DNA of 64,000 nt from Sneathiella glossodoripedis JCM 23214 (GTDB taxonomy: Bacteria; Pseudomonadota; Alphaproteobacteria; Sneathiellales; Sneathiellaceae), in NCBI RefSeq assembly GCF_000616095.1, contig NZ_BAMS01000002.1:548452-612451 (forward strand), written 5' to 3'. Shown piece by piece: positions 28,975 to 42,173 of the stretch. The notes beneath the pieces are model-generated. The model searched no databases. It saw nothing but the letters and a program-made list of their open reading frames with translations, and was not told where the DNA came from. The translations under genes were made by a program, and so were the position numbers. The first letter of the stretch is position 1; each line of letters opens with the position of its first letter.

Positions 28975-30302
28975 TTAAAGCATCATTGTCAAAGGCTCTT
29001 CAATGAAGCCCTTGAAATACTGCAGAAGTTCAGCCCCCAACGCACCATCAATAACCCGATGGTCGCAGGACAGGGTAACACTCATGACTGTCGCAACCGA
29101 TACCACACCATCTTTGATGACAGGTTTCTGTTCACCAGCACCAACAGCGAGGATTGCAGATTGCGGCGGATTAATTACAGCGAGAATTCCTTGATCCCAT
29201 ACATGCCCAGATTGGAAATTGAGAAACAGCCGCCCTGATATTCTTCGGGCATCAGTTTGCCCGATTTGGCCTTCGCGGCGAGCTCCTTCATTTCATTTGA
29301 AATGCTCGCAAGTCCCTTGCCATCAGCCCCTTTTACCACGGGTGTAATCAAACCACCATCAACGGCGACCGCCACTGAAATATCAATATCCTTATATTGC
29401 AGGATCTTGTCACCGCCCCAAATGGCATTAGCCGCGGGCAGTTTTTTAAGGGCGAGTGCACTTGCTCTGATAACGAAATCATTGACAGAAATCTTGTACT
29501 CGTCAGAGCGGGCATTCAGCTCTTTGCGAAGCGATAGCAGATTATCCAGCTCGCATTCGATGGTCAGATAAAAATGCGGGATTGTCTGCTTGGCTTCCGT
29601 AAGGCGCCTTGCAATCGTTTTGCGCATGCCTGTAAGCGGTATTTCTTCATGCTCACCTGCATGCGGAGGTGTCGTGGCAACAGGCGCAGCAGTTGGGGCT
29701 GCTTTTGCATCCGCCGGTTTATCAGCGGAGCTTGCTGCTTTTTCAGGTGCAGAGGCTTTACCGCCATCGGCTATGAATTTTTCAACATCCGCTTTGATAA
29801 TCCGGCCGTGCGGACCGGTTCCTGTAACATCCGCGATGTTAATCCCTTCATTTGCAGCAATTCGGCGGGCAAGTGGACTTGCAAAAACGCGATCCCCTTT
29901 ATGCTGAGTTGCGGGAGCAGCCTTTTCATCGGCGGAACCCGATTTTGGCTCGTCAGATGAGGTGCCTGAGGCTTTTGAATCTTCGGACTGAGAGTTTTCG
30001 GATTTAGAAGAGCTCTTACCTTCATCCGCGGACATATTGTCCATGTCCGACGCATCTTCGCCATCTTCGAGCAGAATGGCAATCGGCGCATTCACTTCAA
30101 CATTGTCGGTTCCGGCATCAACGAGAATTTTCCCGATCACACCTTCATCGACCGCCTCCACCTCCATGGTTGCCTTATCCGTTTCGATTTCAGCAAGCAC
30201 ATCGCCAGAAGAGACGCTATCGCCTTCCTTAACCAGCCAGGTGGCCAGTTTTCCCTCTGTCATTGTGGGTGACAAGGCTGGCATTGTAATTGTAATTGGC
30301 AT
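28975..30302 (-). CDS. pdhC: Pyruvate dehydrogenase E2, dihydrolipoyl acetyltransferase, frameshifted near its 3' end
   Basis: About 442 residues. It has one N-terminal lipoyl domain (lipoyl-lysine in [12 protein letters not shown]), a Ser/Ala/Pro-rich linker, a peripheral-subunit-binding domain ([20 protein letters not shown]) and the acetyltransferase domain. The frame is lost between 29181 and 29182: one added base (TTCTC[N]GCTGTA on the minus strand) replaces FSL* by [19 protein letters not shown] and yields the catalytic [14 protein letters not shown] near the end, stopping at 28975. Without the repair the catalytic histidine would be missing. It follows pdhB by 12 bases. Confidence 0.94.
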
Positions 30303-30314
30303 CCTGATCCCCCC

Positions 30315-31729
30315 TTATGACCGATAGGTGACCGCATTAACGGCATCGATGACTTCCCTGACACTGGGCAGAGCCAATTTTTCAAGATTTGCCGCGTATG
30401 GCATAGGCACATCTTTACCTGATACCCGTAGAACAGGCGCATCCAGATAGTCAAACGCCTTTTCCATGATCTGGGCACTTAATTCAGCACCCACACCATG
30501 TTGCGGCCATCCTTCTTCGACCGTGACACAACGGTTGGTTTTCTGAACCGACGCGATGATGGTATCCATATCGAGAGGACGGATTGTGCGAAGGTCGATC
30601 ACTTCGGCATTTACGCCTTCCTCGGCCAGTTTTTCTGCTGCTTCAAGTGCATAGGTCATTCCCATACCAAAGGAGACGATTGTCACATCATCGCCGGACC
30701 TTGCCACCTTCGCTTTGCCAAGCGGAATAGTGAAGTCATCCAGAACCGGGACGTCAAAGCTTTGTCCGTACAGGATTTCATTTTCAAGGAAGATGACCGG
30801 GTTAGCATCCCGTATAGCGGATTTCAGCAATCCCTTTGCATCAGCAGCGGTATGGGGGGCAACGACAATCAGGCCCGGAACATGTGCATACCATGCAGCA
30901 AAACATTGCGAATGCTGGGCGCCAACCCGTGACGCAGCCCCGTTAGGACCGCGAAACACCATCGGGCTGGCCATCTGGCCACCTGACATATAACGGGTTT
31001 TCGCCGCAGAGTTTACAATCTGGTCAATCGCCTGCATGGCGAAGTTAAACGTCATGAACTCGACAATGGGACGCAGTCCGTGAAAAGCGGCACCAACACC
31101 AACACCGGCAAAACCATGTTCGGTGATCGGCGTATCGATGACCCGCTTGGCCCCAAACTCATCGAGCAACCCTTGGGTAACTTTGTATGCGCCTTGATAT
31201 TCGGCCACTTCCTCACCCATGACAAACACACGCTCATCACTGCGCATCTCTTCCGCCATAGCATCCCGCAGCGCTTCGCGAACGCTCATCTTGACCATTT
31301 CGGTCCCTTCAGGGATCTCACCGCTGGCGTCATATGCGTCAACACCAGTGCTGACAGAGCTTCCGCTCGAAGATGCGGAAGCCGAAGAGTTGGAGCTTTC
31401 TTCTTTAGCCGAGGCGGCCTCCTCTTCTTTTGCGGTATTTTCTGAGCCACCTGAGGCGTCGTAGTTATCCAATGAAGCGCTGTCTTCACCATCCTCTAGC
31501 AACAACGCTATTGGGGTGTTGACGGCCACATTATCCGTATCCGCGTCAATAAGTATCTTCCCGATGACACCCTCATCGACGGCTTCAACCTCCATCGTGC
31601 TTTATCGGTTTCGATTTCCGCCAGCACATCACCGGAGGACACTTCATCCCCCTCTGATACCAGCCAGCGTGCGAGTTTTCCTTCAGTCATAGTCGGCGAC
31701 AGAGCCGGCATGAGAATTTCTGTAGGCAT
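30315..31729 (-). CDS. pdhB: Pyruvate dehydrogenase E1 beta subunit with N-terminal lipoyl domain, frameshifted
   Basis: About 471 residues. Residues 1-80 form a lipoyl domain ([20 protein letters not shown]; lipoyl-lysine in [12 protein letters not shown]), followed by a Ser/Glu/Ala-rich linker and the transketolase-like E1 beta domain ([48 protein letters not shown]). The lipoyl extension on E1 beta is characteristic of alphaproteobacterial PDH. The frame breaks between 31598 and 31599 in the lipoyl domain; one base (AAAGC[N]ACGATG on the minus strand) restores DKATMEVEA, identical to the E2 copy. Confidence 0.94.
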
Positions 31730-31763
31730 GTCTTGTTCCCTTATCTCTTGTCTTGCTCTGAAC

Positions 31764-32762
31764 TCAGGCGACGATATCCGTCATTAATTCATCAGGATGT
31801 GGTTCCGGGCTTTCCTGAGCAAACTCAACAGCCTGAGCGACAATAGATTTCACTTCTTTATCAATTTCTTTCAGTTCATCTTCTGTATAGATTTTCTCGT
31901 TCAGAAGTTTCTCGCGAACCTTTTCAATTGGATCACTTTCAGCCCGTTTTTTATTCACTTCTTCCTTGGAGCGATATTTCGCTGGGTCGGACATGGAGTG
32001 ACCCCGATAACGGTAGGTTTTCATTTCCAGAATATAGGGCCCTTTTCCACTGCGCGCCCATTCAACCGCCTTGCGACCGGCTTCGGCGACAGCAAAGACA
32101 TCCATACCGTCTACCTGTTCACCGGGAACATTAAAGCTTTCACCGCGCCGGAACAGTTCTGGTTGCGAAGAGGCGCGTTTGACAGAAGTTCCCATCGCAT
32201 ATTCATTATTTTCGATGACATAAACGACCGGCAGATCCCAAAGCTCGGCCATATTGAAGCTTTCGTAAACCTGTCCCTGATTAACCGTTCCATCACCCAT
32301 GTAACAAAGAGTGACATTCCCGGTATCCTGATATTTCTGACTAAATGCGAGACCGGTTCCTAGCGGAACGCAGGCCCCGACAATGCCATGGCCGCCATAA
32401 AAGTTCTTGTCTTTGGAGAACATATGCATTGAGCCCCCCTTACCTTTGGAGTAGCCCCCTTCACGGCCGGTCAGTTCTGCCATGACGCCTTTGGGATCCA
32501 TTCCGCAGGCAAGCATGTGACCATGGTCCCGATAGGAGGTAATCACCGCATCATCCTCGGTAATGGCCGATTGCATGCCCACAACAACAGCTTCCTGACC
32601 AATGTAAAGATGACAGAACCCACCTATCAGACCCATGCCATATATCTGACCTGCTTTTTCTTCAAAGCGTCGGATCAGCAGCATATCTCTATAGTATTTC
32701 TGGATTTCTTCCTTATCGACCTTTTTGGTCTTCCTGCGGGTGGTAGAGGCTTTTTTGGCCAT
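31764..32762 (-). CDS. pdhA: Pyruvate dehydrogenase E1 alpha subunit
   Basis: A 332-residue thiamine-diphosphate enzyme subunit that decarboxylates pyruvate with E1 beta. The TPP motif is [20 protein letters not shown] near residue 160, the active-site histidine region is [12 protein letters not shown], and the phosphorylation-loop-like [20 protein letters not shown] is present. The Lys/Arg-rich N-terminus is typical. It is first in pdhA-pdhB-pdhC-lpdA-lipA; the 290 bases upstream are its likely control region. Confidence 0.97.
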   Translation of the reverse strand: MAKKASTTRRKTKKVDKEEIQKYYRDMLLIRRFEEKAGQIYGMGLIGGFCHLYIGQEAVVVGMQSAITEDDAVITSYRDHGHMLACGMDPKGVMAELTGREGGYSKGKGGSMHMFSKDKNFYGGHGIVGACVPLGTGLAFSQKYQDTGNVTLCYMGDGTVNQGQVYESFNMAELWDLPVVYVIENNEYAMGTSVKRASSQPELFRRGESFNVPGEQVDGMDVFAVAEAGRKAVEWARSGKGPYILEMKTYRYRGHSMSDPAKYRSKEEVNKKRAESDPIEKVREKLLNEKIYTEDELKEIDKEVKSIVAQAVEFAQESPEPHPDELMTDIVA

Positions 32763-33052
32763 GATAACTCCCTTTTTATCTGTGTTCCCTTTTTCCCTGT
32801 AAAAGAAAACATCTGAAAAACATTGGCTTGAATGTGGCGATAAAAGTCTTAAGAAACAAGAAATTCTGAAAAATTAACCAAAATATAGTTATCTCGGTTA
32901 ATTTTGGTGTGCTGCAGCATGTTTTATAGAAAATCAGGCTTGTTCAGGAATATCTGTTCAGAAATTCCCAAAGAGCATTACTCTTTGTAATTTTCGCAAA
33001 GAGCCTTTTAAATATTACGATATAATTTTACGTTAGTTACGAATGTAAGCGA
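32763..33052. promoter_or_regulatory. Putative control region of the pyruvate dehydrogenase operon
   Basis: This AT-rich, gene-free stretch separates ftsB from pdhA, both on the minus strand. It holds a perfect 10-bp palindrome TGCTGCAGCA at 32910-32919, a direct repeat TGTTCAG at 32941-32947 and 32955-32961 (14-bp period), and a 7-bp hairpin CAAAGAG/CTCTTTG at 32969-32987. The first two are operator candidates, the hairpin a weak terminator for ftsB. The assignment is by position only; I recognise no known consensus. Confidence 0.4.
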
Positions 33053-33364
33053 CTATTTCGTGTAAATAACCAGCTCATCCGGATGCGCCAGACCAAGCAC
33101 CTCGCGTGCTCTTTCCTCCAGCATATCAAGATCCAGATTCTCAGGATTGAGTAGATTCACTCTTTTCTCCAGCTTTTCCCGTTCAATTTCAATCAAACGA
33201 AGTTTTGCCTGTTCCTGACTGATTTCCTGCTGCAATTTTAAATATGCAAATAACCCTCTATCACCCTCAATCAGGTGATAACTGAAATAGCAGACGAGCA
33301 GCAGCCCAAGAATAGGCCCCATTCCCGCTTTCAATCGTTTGCGAATTTCATAGTTCAGGTTCAT
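33053..33364 (-). CDS. ftsB: Septum formation initiator FtsB/DivIC-like
   Basis: A 103-residue bitopic membrane protein: short cytoplasmic basic N-terminus, one membrane segment (MGPILGLLLVCYFSYHLIEG, residues 15-34), a coiled coil (about 42-75, LQQEISQEQAKLRLIEIERE) and the conserved tail ERAREVLGLAHPDELVIY. It belongs to the FtsB-FtsL-FtsQ divisome subcomplex. The eno-ftsB-pdhA neighbourhood is conserved in alphaproteobacteria. It follows the eno terminator, so it probably has its own promoter in 33365-33480. Confidence 0.9.
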   Translation of the reverse strand: MNLNYEIRKRLKAGMGPILGLLLVCYFSYHLIEGDRGLFAYLKLQQEISQEQAKLRLIEIEREKLEKRVNLLNPENLDLDMLEERAREVLGLAHPDELVIYTK

Positions 33365-33481
33365 GGATTGAGTGAATCAAATTGTAGCGTTGCGGTCAAC
33401 CTGTAAAAGCCAGTTGAAGCCATTAATTTTGCCGCAGCCTGAAAAGCAACACAGCACGGCAGAAAGTTTGGAGAAAACAAG

Positions 33482-33507
33482 AAAAAGGGCGGGATAGAAC
33501 CCGCCCC
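33482..33507 (-). terminator. Rho-independent terminator after eno
   Basis: A perfect GC-rich 7-bp stem GGGCGGG (33487-33493) / CCCGCCC (33500-33506) with a 6-base loop. On the minus strand the stem is followed by TTTTTC, a standard U tract. It lies 24 bases beyond the eno stop and separates eno from ftsB. Confidence 0.9.
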
Positions 33508-33529
33508 TTTCAAACATCCAATTTTCAGA

Positions 33530-34803
<1,274 letters not shown>

Positions 34804-34835
34804 TCAGTCTTTCCTGTAGATGTCTGTTTTTGTGA

Positions 34836-35666
34836 TTAACTATTTTTGGCGAGGCGGTCGAAAGCAGTCAATTGAGCCAGTAACGCTTCCATTTCATCAA
34901 TGGGAACCATATTCGGTCCGTCAGAGGGGGCGTTGTCAGGGTCCTGATGAGTTTCCATAAATACCATCGCAACCCCAACCGCGACGGCGGCCTTGGCAAG
35001 TACGGGAACAAACTCACGCTGTCCACCCGAAGTTGTCCCCTGCCCGCCCGGTTGCTGAACCGAATGCGTGGCGTCAAATACAATGGGAAATCCGGTTTGT
35101 GCCATGATTGGAAGGCCGCGCATGTCACTTACCAGAGTGTTATATCCAAAGCTTGTGCCGCGATCGGTTAGCAAAATGTTTTCATTGCCGCTTTCCACCA
35201 GTTTGTGAGCAACATTTTTCATGTCCCAAGGCGCCAGAAACTGGCCCTTTTTAACGTTCACAACCCGTCCTGTTTTTGCTGCTGCAACCAGCAAGTCTGT
35301 TTGACGGCACAGGAATGCCGGTATTTGAAGAACGTCAACAACAGTCGCAACTTCGGCGCATTGAGAGGCTTCATGCACATCCGTCAGCACAGGAATATCA
35401 AATGTCTTTTTAACCTTTTCAAAGACTGGCAAGGCTTTTTCAATACCCAGCCCACGTGGCGTGTGGATGGAAGAGCGGTTGGCCTTGTCAAAAGACGTTT
35501 TATAGACAAGTCCCATGCCCAGCCGAGATGTAATCTCCACAAGCTGGCCAGCCATATCAATTGCGTGACCTTCGCTTTCCATCTGACACGGTCCTGCAAT
35601 CAGGGCCAACGGAAGATCATTGCCAACTTTAATATTGCCGATAGTTACATGCGCGGCCTGGGTCAT
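34836..35666 (-). CDS. kdsA: 3-deoxy-D-manno-octulosonate 8-phosphate synthase
   Basis: A 276-residue cytoplasmic aldolase that condenses phosphoenolpyruvate with arabinose 5-phosphate to KDO 8-phosphate, the LPS core sugar precursor. Visible motifs are [29 protein letters not shown] and [13 protein letters not shown]. The cysteine within AGPCQMES is shared by both metal-dependent and independent forms. Lying between pyrG and eno, it shares their operon (25 bases after pyrG, 35 before eno). Confidence 0.97.
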   Translation of the reverse strand: MTQAAHVTIGNIKVGNDLPLALIAGPCQMESEGHAIDMAGQLVEITSRLGMGLVYKTSFDKANRSSIHTPRGLGIEKALPVFEKVKKTFDIPVLTDVHEASQCAEVATVVDVLQIPAFLCRQTDLLVAAAKTGRVVNVKKGQFLAPWDMKNVAHKLVESGNENILLTDRGTSFGYNTLVSDMRGLPIMAQTGFPIVFDATHSVQQPGGQGTTSGGQREFVPVLAKAAVAVGVAMVFMETHQDPDNAPSDGPNMVPIDEMEALLAQLTAFDRLAKNS

Positions 35667-35691
35667 GTCTTATTCCAATTCCGGTTGGGGG

Positions 35692-37332
<1,641 letters not shown>

Positions 37333-37362
37333 CTATATTAAAACTTTTTGGGTTCGTGAAGT

Positions 37363-37388
37363 AAAAGAGACGGTAAATTACCGTCTCT
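37363..37388 (-). terminator. Rho-independent terminator after secG
   Basis: A perfect 10-bp stem AGAGACGGTA (37366-37375) / TACCGTCTCT (37379-37388) with a 3-base loop, followed on the minus strand by TTTAC. It begins 11 bases after the secG stop and 40 bases before the pyrG start. Confidence 0.82.
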
Positions 37389-37398
37389 ATGCGAAAAA

Positions 37399-37725
37399 TT
37401 ACTGAGTTGATAGCGGCGCAGCCGGTTCGGAGGAATTTGGCGGCACATCGCCTGCCCCCGTTTCGGCTTCTACAGGCTGATCCAGAATTGAAGTTGGCGC
37501 AGTATGCAAGCCACTCACAATTGCCAGACCGATACTTGTCGCAAAAAAGGCCGCAGCCAGGATCGCTGTTGTCCGCGTCAGCAGGTTTGCAGCACCGCGG
37601 CCTGTCATAACGCCACCTGTACCGCCACCGATTCCCAATGCTCCGCCTTCTGAGCGCTGCAGCAGAACTACACCGATCAGGAACACTGTAATAAGAACGT
37701 GAATGACCAGTAGAATTGTTTCCAT
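37399..37725 (-). CDS. secG: Preprotein translocase subunit SecG
   Basis: A 108-residue inner-membrane component of the Sec channel. Two hydrophobic segments are visible (ILLVIHVLITVFLIGVVLL and AILAAAFFATSIGLAIVSGL) with the conserved loop LLQRSEGGALGIGGG between them. The start is placed at the ATG at 37725 (METILLVIH), matching the family; an upstream ATG at 37776 would add 17 unrelated residues. The Thr/Pro/Ala-rich tail is usual in alphaproteobacteria. Confidence 0.93.
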   Translation of the reverse strand: METILLVIHVLITVFLIGVVLLQRSEGGALGIGGGTGGVMTGRGAANLLTRTTAILAAAFFATSIGLAIVSGLHTAPTSILDQPVEAETGAGDVPPNSSEPAAPLSTQ

Positions 37726-37827
37726 GATCCAATTAATTCCTGAGCATAAGACGCAGAGCCGCCAAGAGTTAAACATGTTTGGTGGGCTTCTACACCAAAG
37801 CTGTCCGGATTTCCAGTGATATATAAA

Positions 37828-38580
37828 CTAAATTCCGGTTTCGACAATTGGCCAGAAGTCATCGACTTTTAAACTGGCCCCGCCAACAAGTGCGCCATCG
37901 ACATTTTCGAGTGCCATAAGCTCATCCGCGTTAGAGGCCTTTACAGACCCACCGTAAAGCAGACGAACCCCTTCTGCACCGGCCGTCAGAGCGCCCAGTT
38001 TTTCACGAATGAAAGCGTGAACCTCTGCAACATCTGCTGGTGTCGGGGTTTTGCCTGTCCCGATGGCCCAAACAGGCTCATAGGCGATCACTGTATTATC
38101 AGCACTTGCCCCGGCGGGCAGAGATTTTTCTATCTGCTCACCAACAACAGATAGTGTTTCCCCATTTTCACGCTGCTCAAGCGTTTCCCCAACGCAGACA
38201 ATAGCGACAAGCCCAGCCTGCAAAACCGCTTCTGCTTTCGCTTTCACGGCATCACTGCTTTCATGGTGATCGGTGCGTCGCTCCGAATGCCCGACAATAA
38301 TGTAGGAGGCGCCGGCATCTTTGAGCATTTCAGCGCTGATATCACCGGTATGCGCCCCTGACACATTGGCGTGACAGTCCTGAGCGCCGATGGAAACGGC
38401 ACTGCCTTGGGCCAGATCAGCCAACTCTTTTACAAGGGTAAAGGGCGGACAGATCAGAATGTCACATCCGACAGTTCCTGCGTCTGCCGATTTTTTTACG
38501 AGTTGTTCAATCTGCGTAATTGATTCACTGCGCAGGCCGTTCATTTTCCAATTACCCGCAATTAATGGTCGTACAGACAT
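37828..38580 (-). CDS. tpiA: Triose-phosphate isomerase
   Basis: A 250-residue glycolytic TIM barrel interconverting DHAP and glyceraldehyde 3-phosphate. The substrate lysine is in AGNWKMNG (residues 8-15), the electrophilic histidine in VGHSERR, the catalytic glutamate in [14 protein letters not shown], and the phosphate loop in [10 protein letters not shown]. It is divergent from ppiD, with about 200 bases between, and starts the tpiA-secG-pyrG-kdsA-eno set. Confidence 0.98.
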   Translation of the reverse strand: MSVRPLIAGNWKMNGLRSESITQIEQLVKKSADAGTVGCDILICPPFTLVKELADLAQGSAVSIGAQDCHANVSGAHTGDISAEMLKDAGASYIIVGHSERRTDHHESSDAVKAKAEAVLQAGLVAIVCVGETLEQRENGETLSVVGEQIEKSLPAGASADNTVIAYEPVWAIGTGKTPTPADVAEVHAFIREKLGALTAGAEGVRLLYGGSVKASNADELMALENVDGALVGGASLKVDDFWPIVETGI

Positions 38581-38778
38581 TTCTATTCACCTCGTTCGCT
38601 TCGCCTTGGGCTATTGTCATTAATGATTTCACGCCCATATGCCATTTTTTTACAAAGAAAGATACTGCTTTGCAAAATTCCGTGTTGCAGCCTTGTGCAG
38701 TTACCTCATATCATGTCGCGCTGCAGTGGGGCGCAATGCCCTCCTCACAGGTTAAATTTAAAAGATTGTTGGGAAAAT

Positions 38779-40653
38779 ATGCTTCATTCCATGCGTAAAG
38801 GAGCCAGTGGTTGGCTCGCAAAAGGACTGTTATTGCTTCTTGTCGCCAGTTTCGCCCTTTGGGGAATTGGGGGAGACATGTTGGGAAGTTCCGCGGGAAG
38901 TGGCGTCATTGAAGTGGGAGAACAGTCCGTTACCCTTGGTGAATTCCAGCGGGAATACAGAAACCGCCTCAATCAGGTTTCAAACTATCTAAATCGTCAG
39001 ATTACCGTTGAAGAAGCCCGCAATTACGGGGTTACCCAAAGCACAATCATGAGCATTCAGACCCGCCTGCTTGAAAAAGAGCGGGTTCGCGAGCTGGGAT
39101 TGGGAATTTCTGATGTCAGTGTCCTCAAAGAACTGAAAAATTCACCAAACTTCAGGAATGCTGCCGGTCAATTTGACAGACTTCGCTTTGAAACACTTCT
39201 CAGGCAGAACGGATATAGTGAGCGCGAATATCTCGACATTCTTGCCGATGAACTGAAACGTCAGCAGCTTATGGTGAGCCTGCAATACCCGGCCGGTGAT
39301 GCACCAGACTATATGGCTGAAATTCTTTTCGATCATTATCTGGAAAAGCGCAAAGCTTCCTATATTGAATTGCCCGACAGTGACATCACCGGAGCTCCCG
39401 TTCCTACTGATGAAGAGCTGAGTGCCTTCATTAAGGACAATGCAGAGCAATTTACAGCACCGGAATTTCGCAAAGCAGACATACTCTTTTTATCACCAGA
39501 GAAGTTTGTGAGCGAGGCTGAGGTCAGTGAAGAGCAGATCAAAGCAGAATATGAAGGCCGTGCATCTGAATTCATCATCCCCGAGCGCCGTCAAATTCTT
39601 CAGATGATTTTTGATGATGAAGAGACAGCTCAGGAAGCAGTCGCCCGCTTGACCGGTGGTGCCGATTTCGCAACTGTCGCCAACGAATTGTTACAACTGA
39701 CGCCCGCCGATATTGATTTGGGACTGCTGACCAAAACCGAATTGCTTGATGAAATGCAAGAGCCGGTGTTCAACGCAGAAGAAGGTGCAATTACTGCCCC
39801 TGTAAAAACAGTGCTTGGCTGGCATATTGTTGAGGTCGCTAAAATTGAAGCTGGCAGAACCCGTGGTCTGGAAGAAGTTCGCGATCAGCTGAAAAATACA
39901 ATTGCACTAAGAGAAGCTGCAGACATTCTGTACGAAAAGTCAACGCAGCTTGAAGATGAAATCGCAGGCGGCGCGACAATCAGTGAGGCTGCCTCAGCAA
40001 TTGGCGTAAAAGCCCAGTCAATTGACTGGACCAATCGCAACGGACAAACTGCTGATGGACAGCCTTCAAGCGGATTGCCGCCAGTGCCTGAAATTCGCGG
40101 GATCCTCTTTTCCACGGAACCGGAAAGCGAGCTGGAACTACATGAAGCCGCTAACGGAACTTATTTTGCTCTCTCCGTCACTGATGTAAAACCTTCCGCA
40201 CTCAAGGAACTTAATGAGGTTCGCGAAGAAGCGCTTAGCGCATGGCAGGCAGACTGGAGGCATCAGGAAAATGCGAAAAAAGCAGAAGAGCTGCTTGGAA
40301 AGCTGAAAGCTGGTGATGCAATTGACAGCCTTGGTTTTGAGGTCAAGACAAGCGCGGAAGCAACCCGCAATGCAAACCTTCCTGGATTTTCATCAAATGC
40401 CGTTGATGCACTTTTTGAACTGGATAAAGGCGCTTCAGCATTCGGTGAAACTGATACAGGAACCGGTTATGTGGTATTTACGCTGACCGATATCATTGCG
40501 GCAGACCGCGAACAAGAAAAAGAGCTTTTGACGCAGTTGAAGCAGGATCTCACCAACGGGATCAATCAGGATATCAATCAGCAGTATCTGTCGTATCTTG
40601 AAAAATCCATCGGTGTTTCAGTTAAAGAAAATCTGATCAGGGAATATTTCTAA
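38779..40653 (+). CDS. ppiD: Peptidyl-prolyl isomerase / periplasmic folding factor PpiD (SurA-like)
   Basis: A protein of about 624 residues with an N-terminal membrane anchor (GLLLLLVASFALWGIGGDM), a SurA_N-like chaperone segment (VIEVGEQSVTLGEFQREYRN), and a parvulin-type region (ILQMIFDDEETAQEAVARL, ALGWHIVEV-like TVLGWHIVEVAKI). PpiD helps newly exported proteins fold at the periplasmic exit of SecYEG. The start was moved to 38779 (MLHSMRKGASGW) because a GGGA ribosome site precedes it and the 55 codons upstream have no family resemblance. trpE follows after 2 bases, an order common in alphaproteobacteria. Confidence 0.9.
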   Translation: MLHSMRKGASGWLAKGLLLLLVASFALWGIGGDMLGSSAGSGVIEVGEQSVTLGEFQREYRNRLNQVSNYLNRQITVEEARNYGVTQSTIMSIQTRLLEKERVRELGLGISDVSVLKELKNSPNFRNAAGQFDRLRFETLLRQNGYSEREYLDILADELKRQQLMVSLQYPAGDAPDYMAEILFDHYLEKRKASYIELPDSDITGAPVPTDEELSAFIKDNAEQFTAPEFRKADILFLSPEKFVSEAEVSEEQIKAEYEGRASEFIIPERRQILQMIFDDEETAQEAVARLTGGADFATVANELLQLTPADIDLGLLTKTELLDEMQEPVFNAEEGAITAPVKTVLGWHIVEVAKIEAGRTRGLEEVRDQLKNTIALREAADILYEKSTQLEDEIAGGATISEAASAIGVKAQSIDWTNRNGQTADGQPSSGLPPVPEIRGILFSTEPESELELHEAANGTYFALSVTDVKPSALKELNEVREEALSAWQADWRHQENAKKAEELLGKLKAGDAIDSLGFEVKTSAEATRNANLPGFSSNAVDALFELDKGASAFGETDTGTGYVVFTLTDIIAADREQEKELLTQLKQDLTNGINQDINQQYLSYLEKSIGVSVKENLIREYF

Positions 40654-40655
40654 AA

Positions 40656-42173
40656 ATGTCGATAAAACCCGCATTCCCGGAGTTTAGTGAAGGCTTTAAC
40701 GCAGGGAAATCGCAGGTCCTCTGGACTACCCTGGTCGCAGATCTTGAAACACCTGTCTCAGCAATGATGAAACTGGCTGAAGGAAAGGCCAATTCTTTCC
40801 TGCTGGAATCCGTTGAAGGAGGAGCTGTTCGCGGGCGCTATTCCATTATTGGCATGAAACCGGACCTGATCTGGAGATGCGATGGCACACAGGCGCGTAT
40901 TAACCGCACTGCCCGCTTCGATCCGGAAGCATTCGTGACCTGTGATCTGCCGGTACTGGATAGTCTGCAATCCCTCATCGATGAGAGCCATATCGAACTT
41001 CCGCCGCACCTTCCGCCCATGGCGGCGGGTCTTGTCGGCTATATGTCGTACGATACTGTGCGTTTGATGGAAGACATTCCAGACAGCAATCCAAATGAAC
41101 TGGGGCTGCCTGATGGCATGTTCATCAGACCAACCGTCATGGCGATCTTTGACAGTATTCTGGATGTGGTCACCATTGTAACGCCTGTATGGATTGGCGA
41201 TGGACGCTCGGCTCAAACCGCTTATAACCATGCGGCCGAACGCCTTTCAGATGCTGTCAACGACTTCTCTCGCAGCCTACCTCATACGGTTTCACTGGAG
41301 CAGGCAGAAGCCGATCTGCCCGAGCCTGTATCAAATACAACCCCGGAAGAATTCTATTCCATGGTGGACAAAGCCAAGGAATATATTCGGGCGGGTGATA
41401 TTTTTCAGGTGGTGCCCAGTCAGCGCTTTGAAATGCCGTTCAATCTGTCGTCCCTGTCATTTTATCGGGCATTGCGCAGAACAAACCCATCCCCTTTCAT
41501 GTTTTACCTGAATTTTGGTGGATTTTCAGTTGTCGGATCCAGCCCTGAAATTCTGGTACGGCTGCGCGATGAAAAAGTGACGATCAGACCGCTTGCCGGT
41601 ACACGCCCGCGCGGGGCAACAGCAGCAGAAGACAAAGCCCTCGCAGAAGATCTTTTAAATGATCCCAAGGAACTTGCAGAACATTTAATGCTTCTGGATC
41701 TTGGTCGGAACGATGTCGGCCGTGTGGCTCGTATTGGCAGCATTGATGTGACCGAAAAATTCGTGATCGAAAACTATTCGCATGTCATGCATATTGTCTC
41801 AAACGTCGAAGGTAAAATTCGTGAGGATTTAACGGCCATAGATGCCCTGAAAGCAGGTTTTCCTGCAGGAACAGTGTCGGGTGCCCCAAAAGTGCGTGCT
41901 ATGGAAATCATTGACGAGTTGGAGAAATCACGGCGCGGTGTCTACGCAGGCGCGGTCGGATATTTTTCAGCCAACGGATCCATGGATACCTGTATTGCCC
42001 TTCGTACAGCCGTTATCAAAGATAACAAAATCTATATACAGGCAGGCGCCGGTATTGTTGCAGACAGCGATCCAAAATCTGAATATGACGAGACGGTCAA
42101 CAAGGCTAAAGCTCTTGTCCGGGCGGCGCAGGAAGCTGTTCGCTTTGCCTCCGAAGGGTCAGGTAACCGTTAA
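40656..42173 (+). CDS. trpE: Anthranilate synthase component I
   Basis: A 505-residue chorismate-binding enzyme that makes anthranilate with ammonia from TrpG. The tryptophan-feedback segment resembles LLESVEGGAVRGRYSIIG near residue 47; catalytic motifs are GDIFQVVPSQRF, GSSPEILVR, PLAGTRPRG, LLDLGRNDVGRV and the terminal IQAGAGIVADSDP. It is the last plus-strand gene before a minus-strand deacetylase gene that separates it from trpG. No leader peptide is visible because ppiD abuts it. Confidence 0.97.
   Translation: MSIKPAFPEFSEGFNAGKSQVLWTTLVADLETPVSAMMKLAEGKANSFLLESVEGGAVRGRYSIIGMKPDLIWRCDGTQARINRTARFDPEAFVTCDLPVLDSLQSLIDESHIELPPHLPPMAAGLVGYMSYDTVRLMEDIPDSNPNELGLPDGMFIRPTVMAIFDSILDVVTIVTPVWIGDGRSAQTAYNHAAERLSDAVNDFSRSLPHTVSLEQAEADLPEPVSNTTPEEFYSMVDKAKEYIRAGDIFQVVPSQRFEMPFNLSSLSFYRALRRTNPSPFMFYLNFGGFSVVGSSPEILVRLRDEKVTIRPLAGTRPRGATAAEDKALAEDLLNDPKELAEHLMLLDLGRNDVGRVARIGSIDVTEKFVIENYSHVMHIVSNVEGKIREDLTAIDALKAGFPAGTVSGAPKVRAMEIIDELEKSRRGVYAGAVGYFSANGSMDTCIALRTAVIKDNKIYIQAGAGIVADSDPKSEYDETVNKAKALVRAAQEAVRFASEGSGNR

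Noticed and set aside
38614-38778. Upstream extension of ppiD to the first in-frame ATG
   Set aside because: The extra 55 residues include no family similarity and lie in the tpiA-ppiD promoter gap; the ATG at 38779 has a ribosome site and starts the expected N-terminus.
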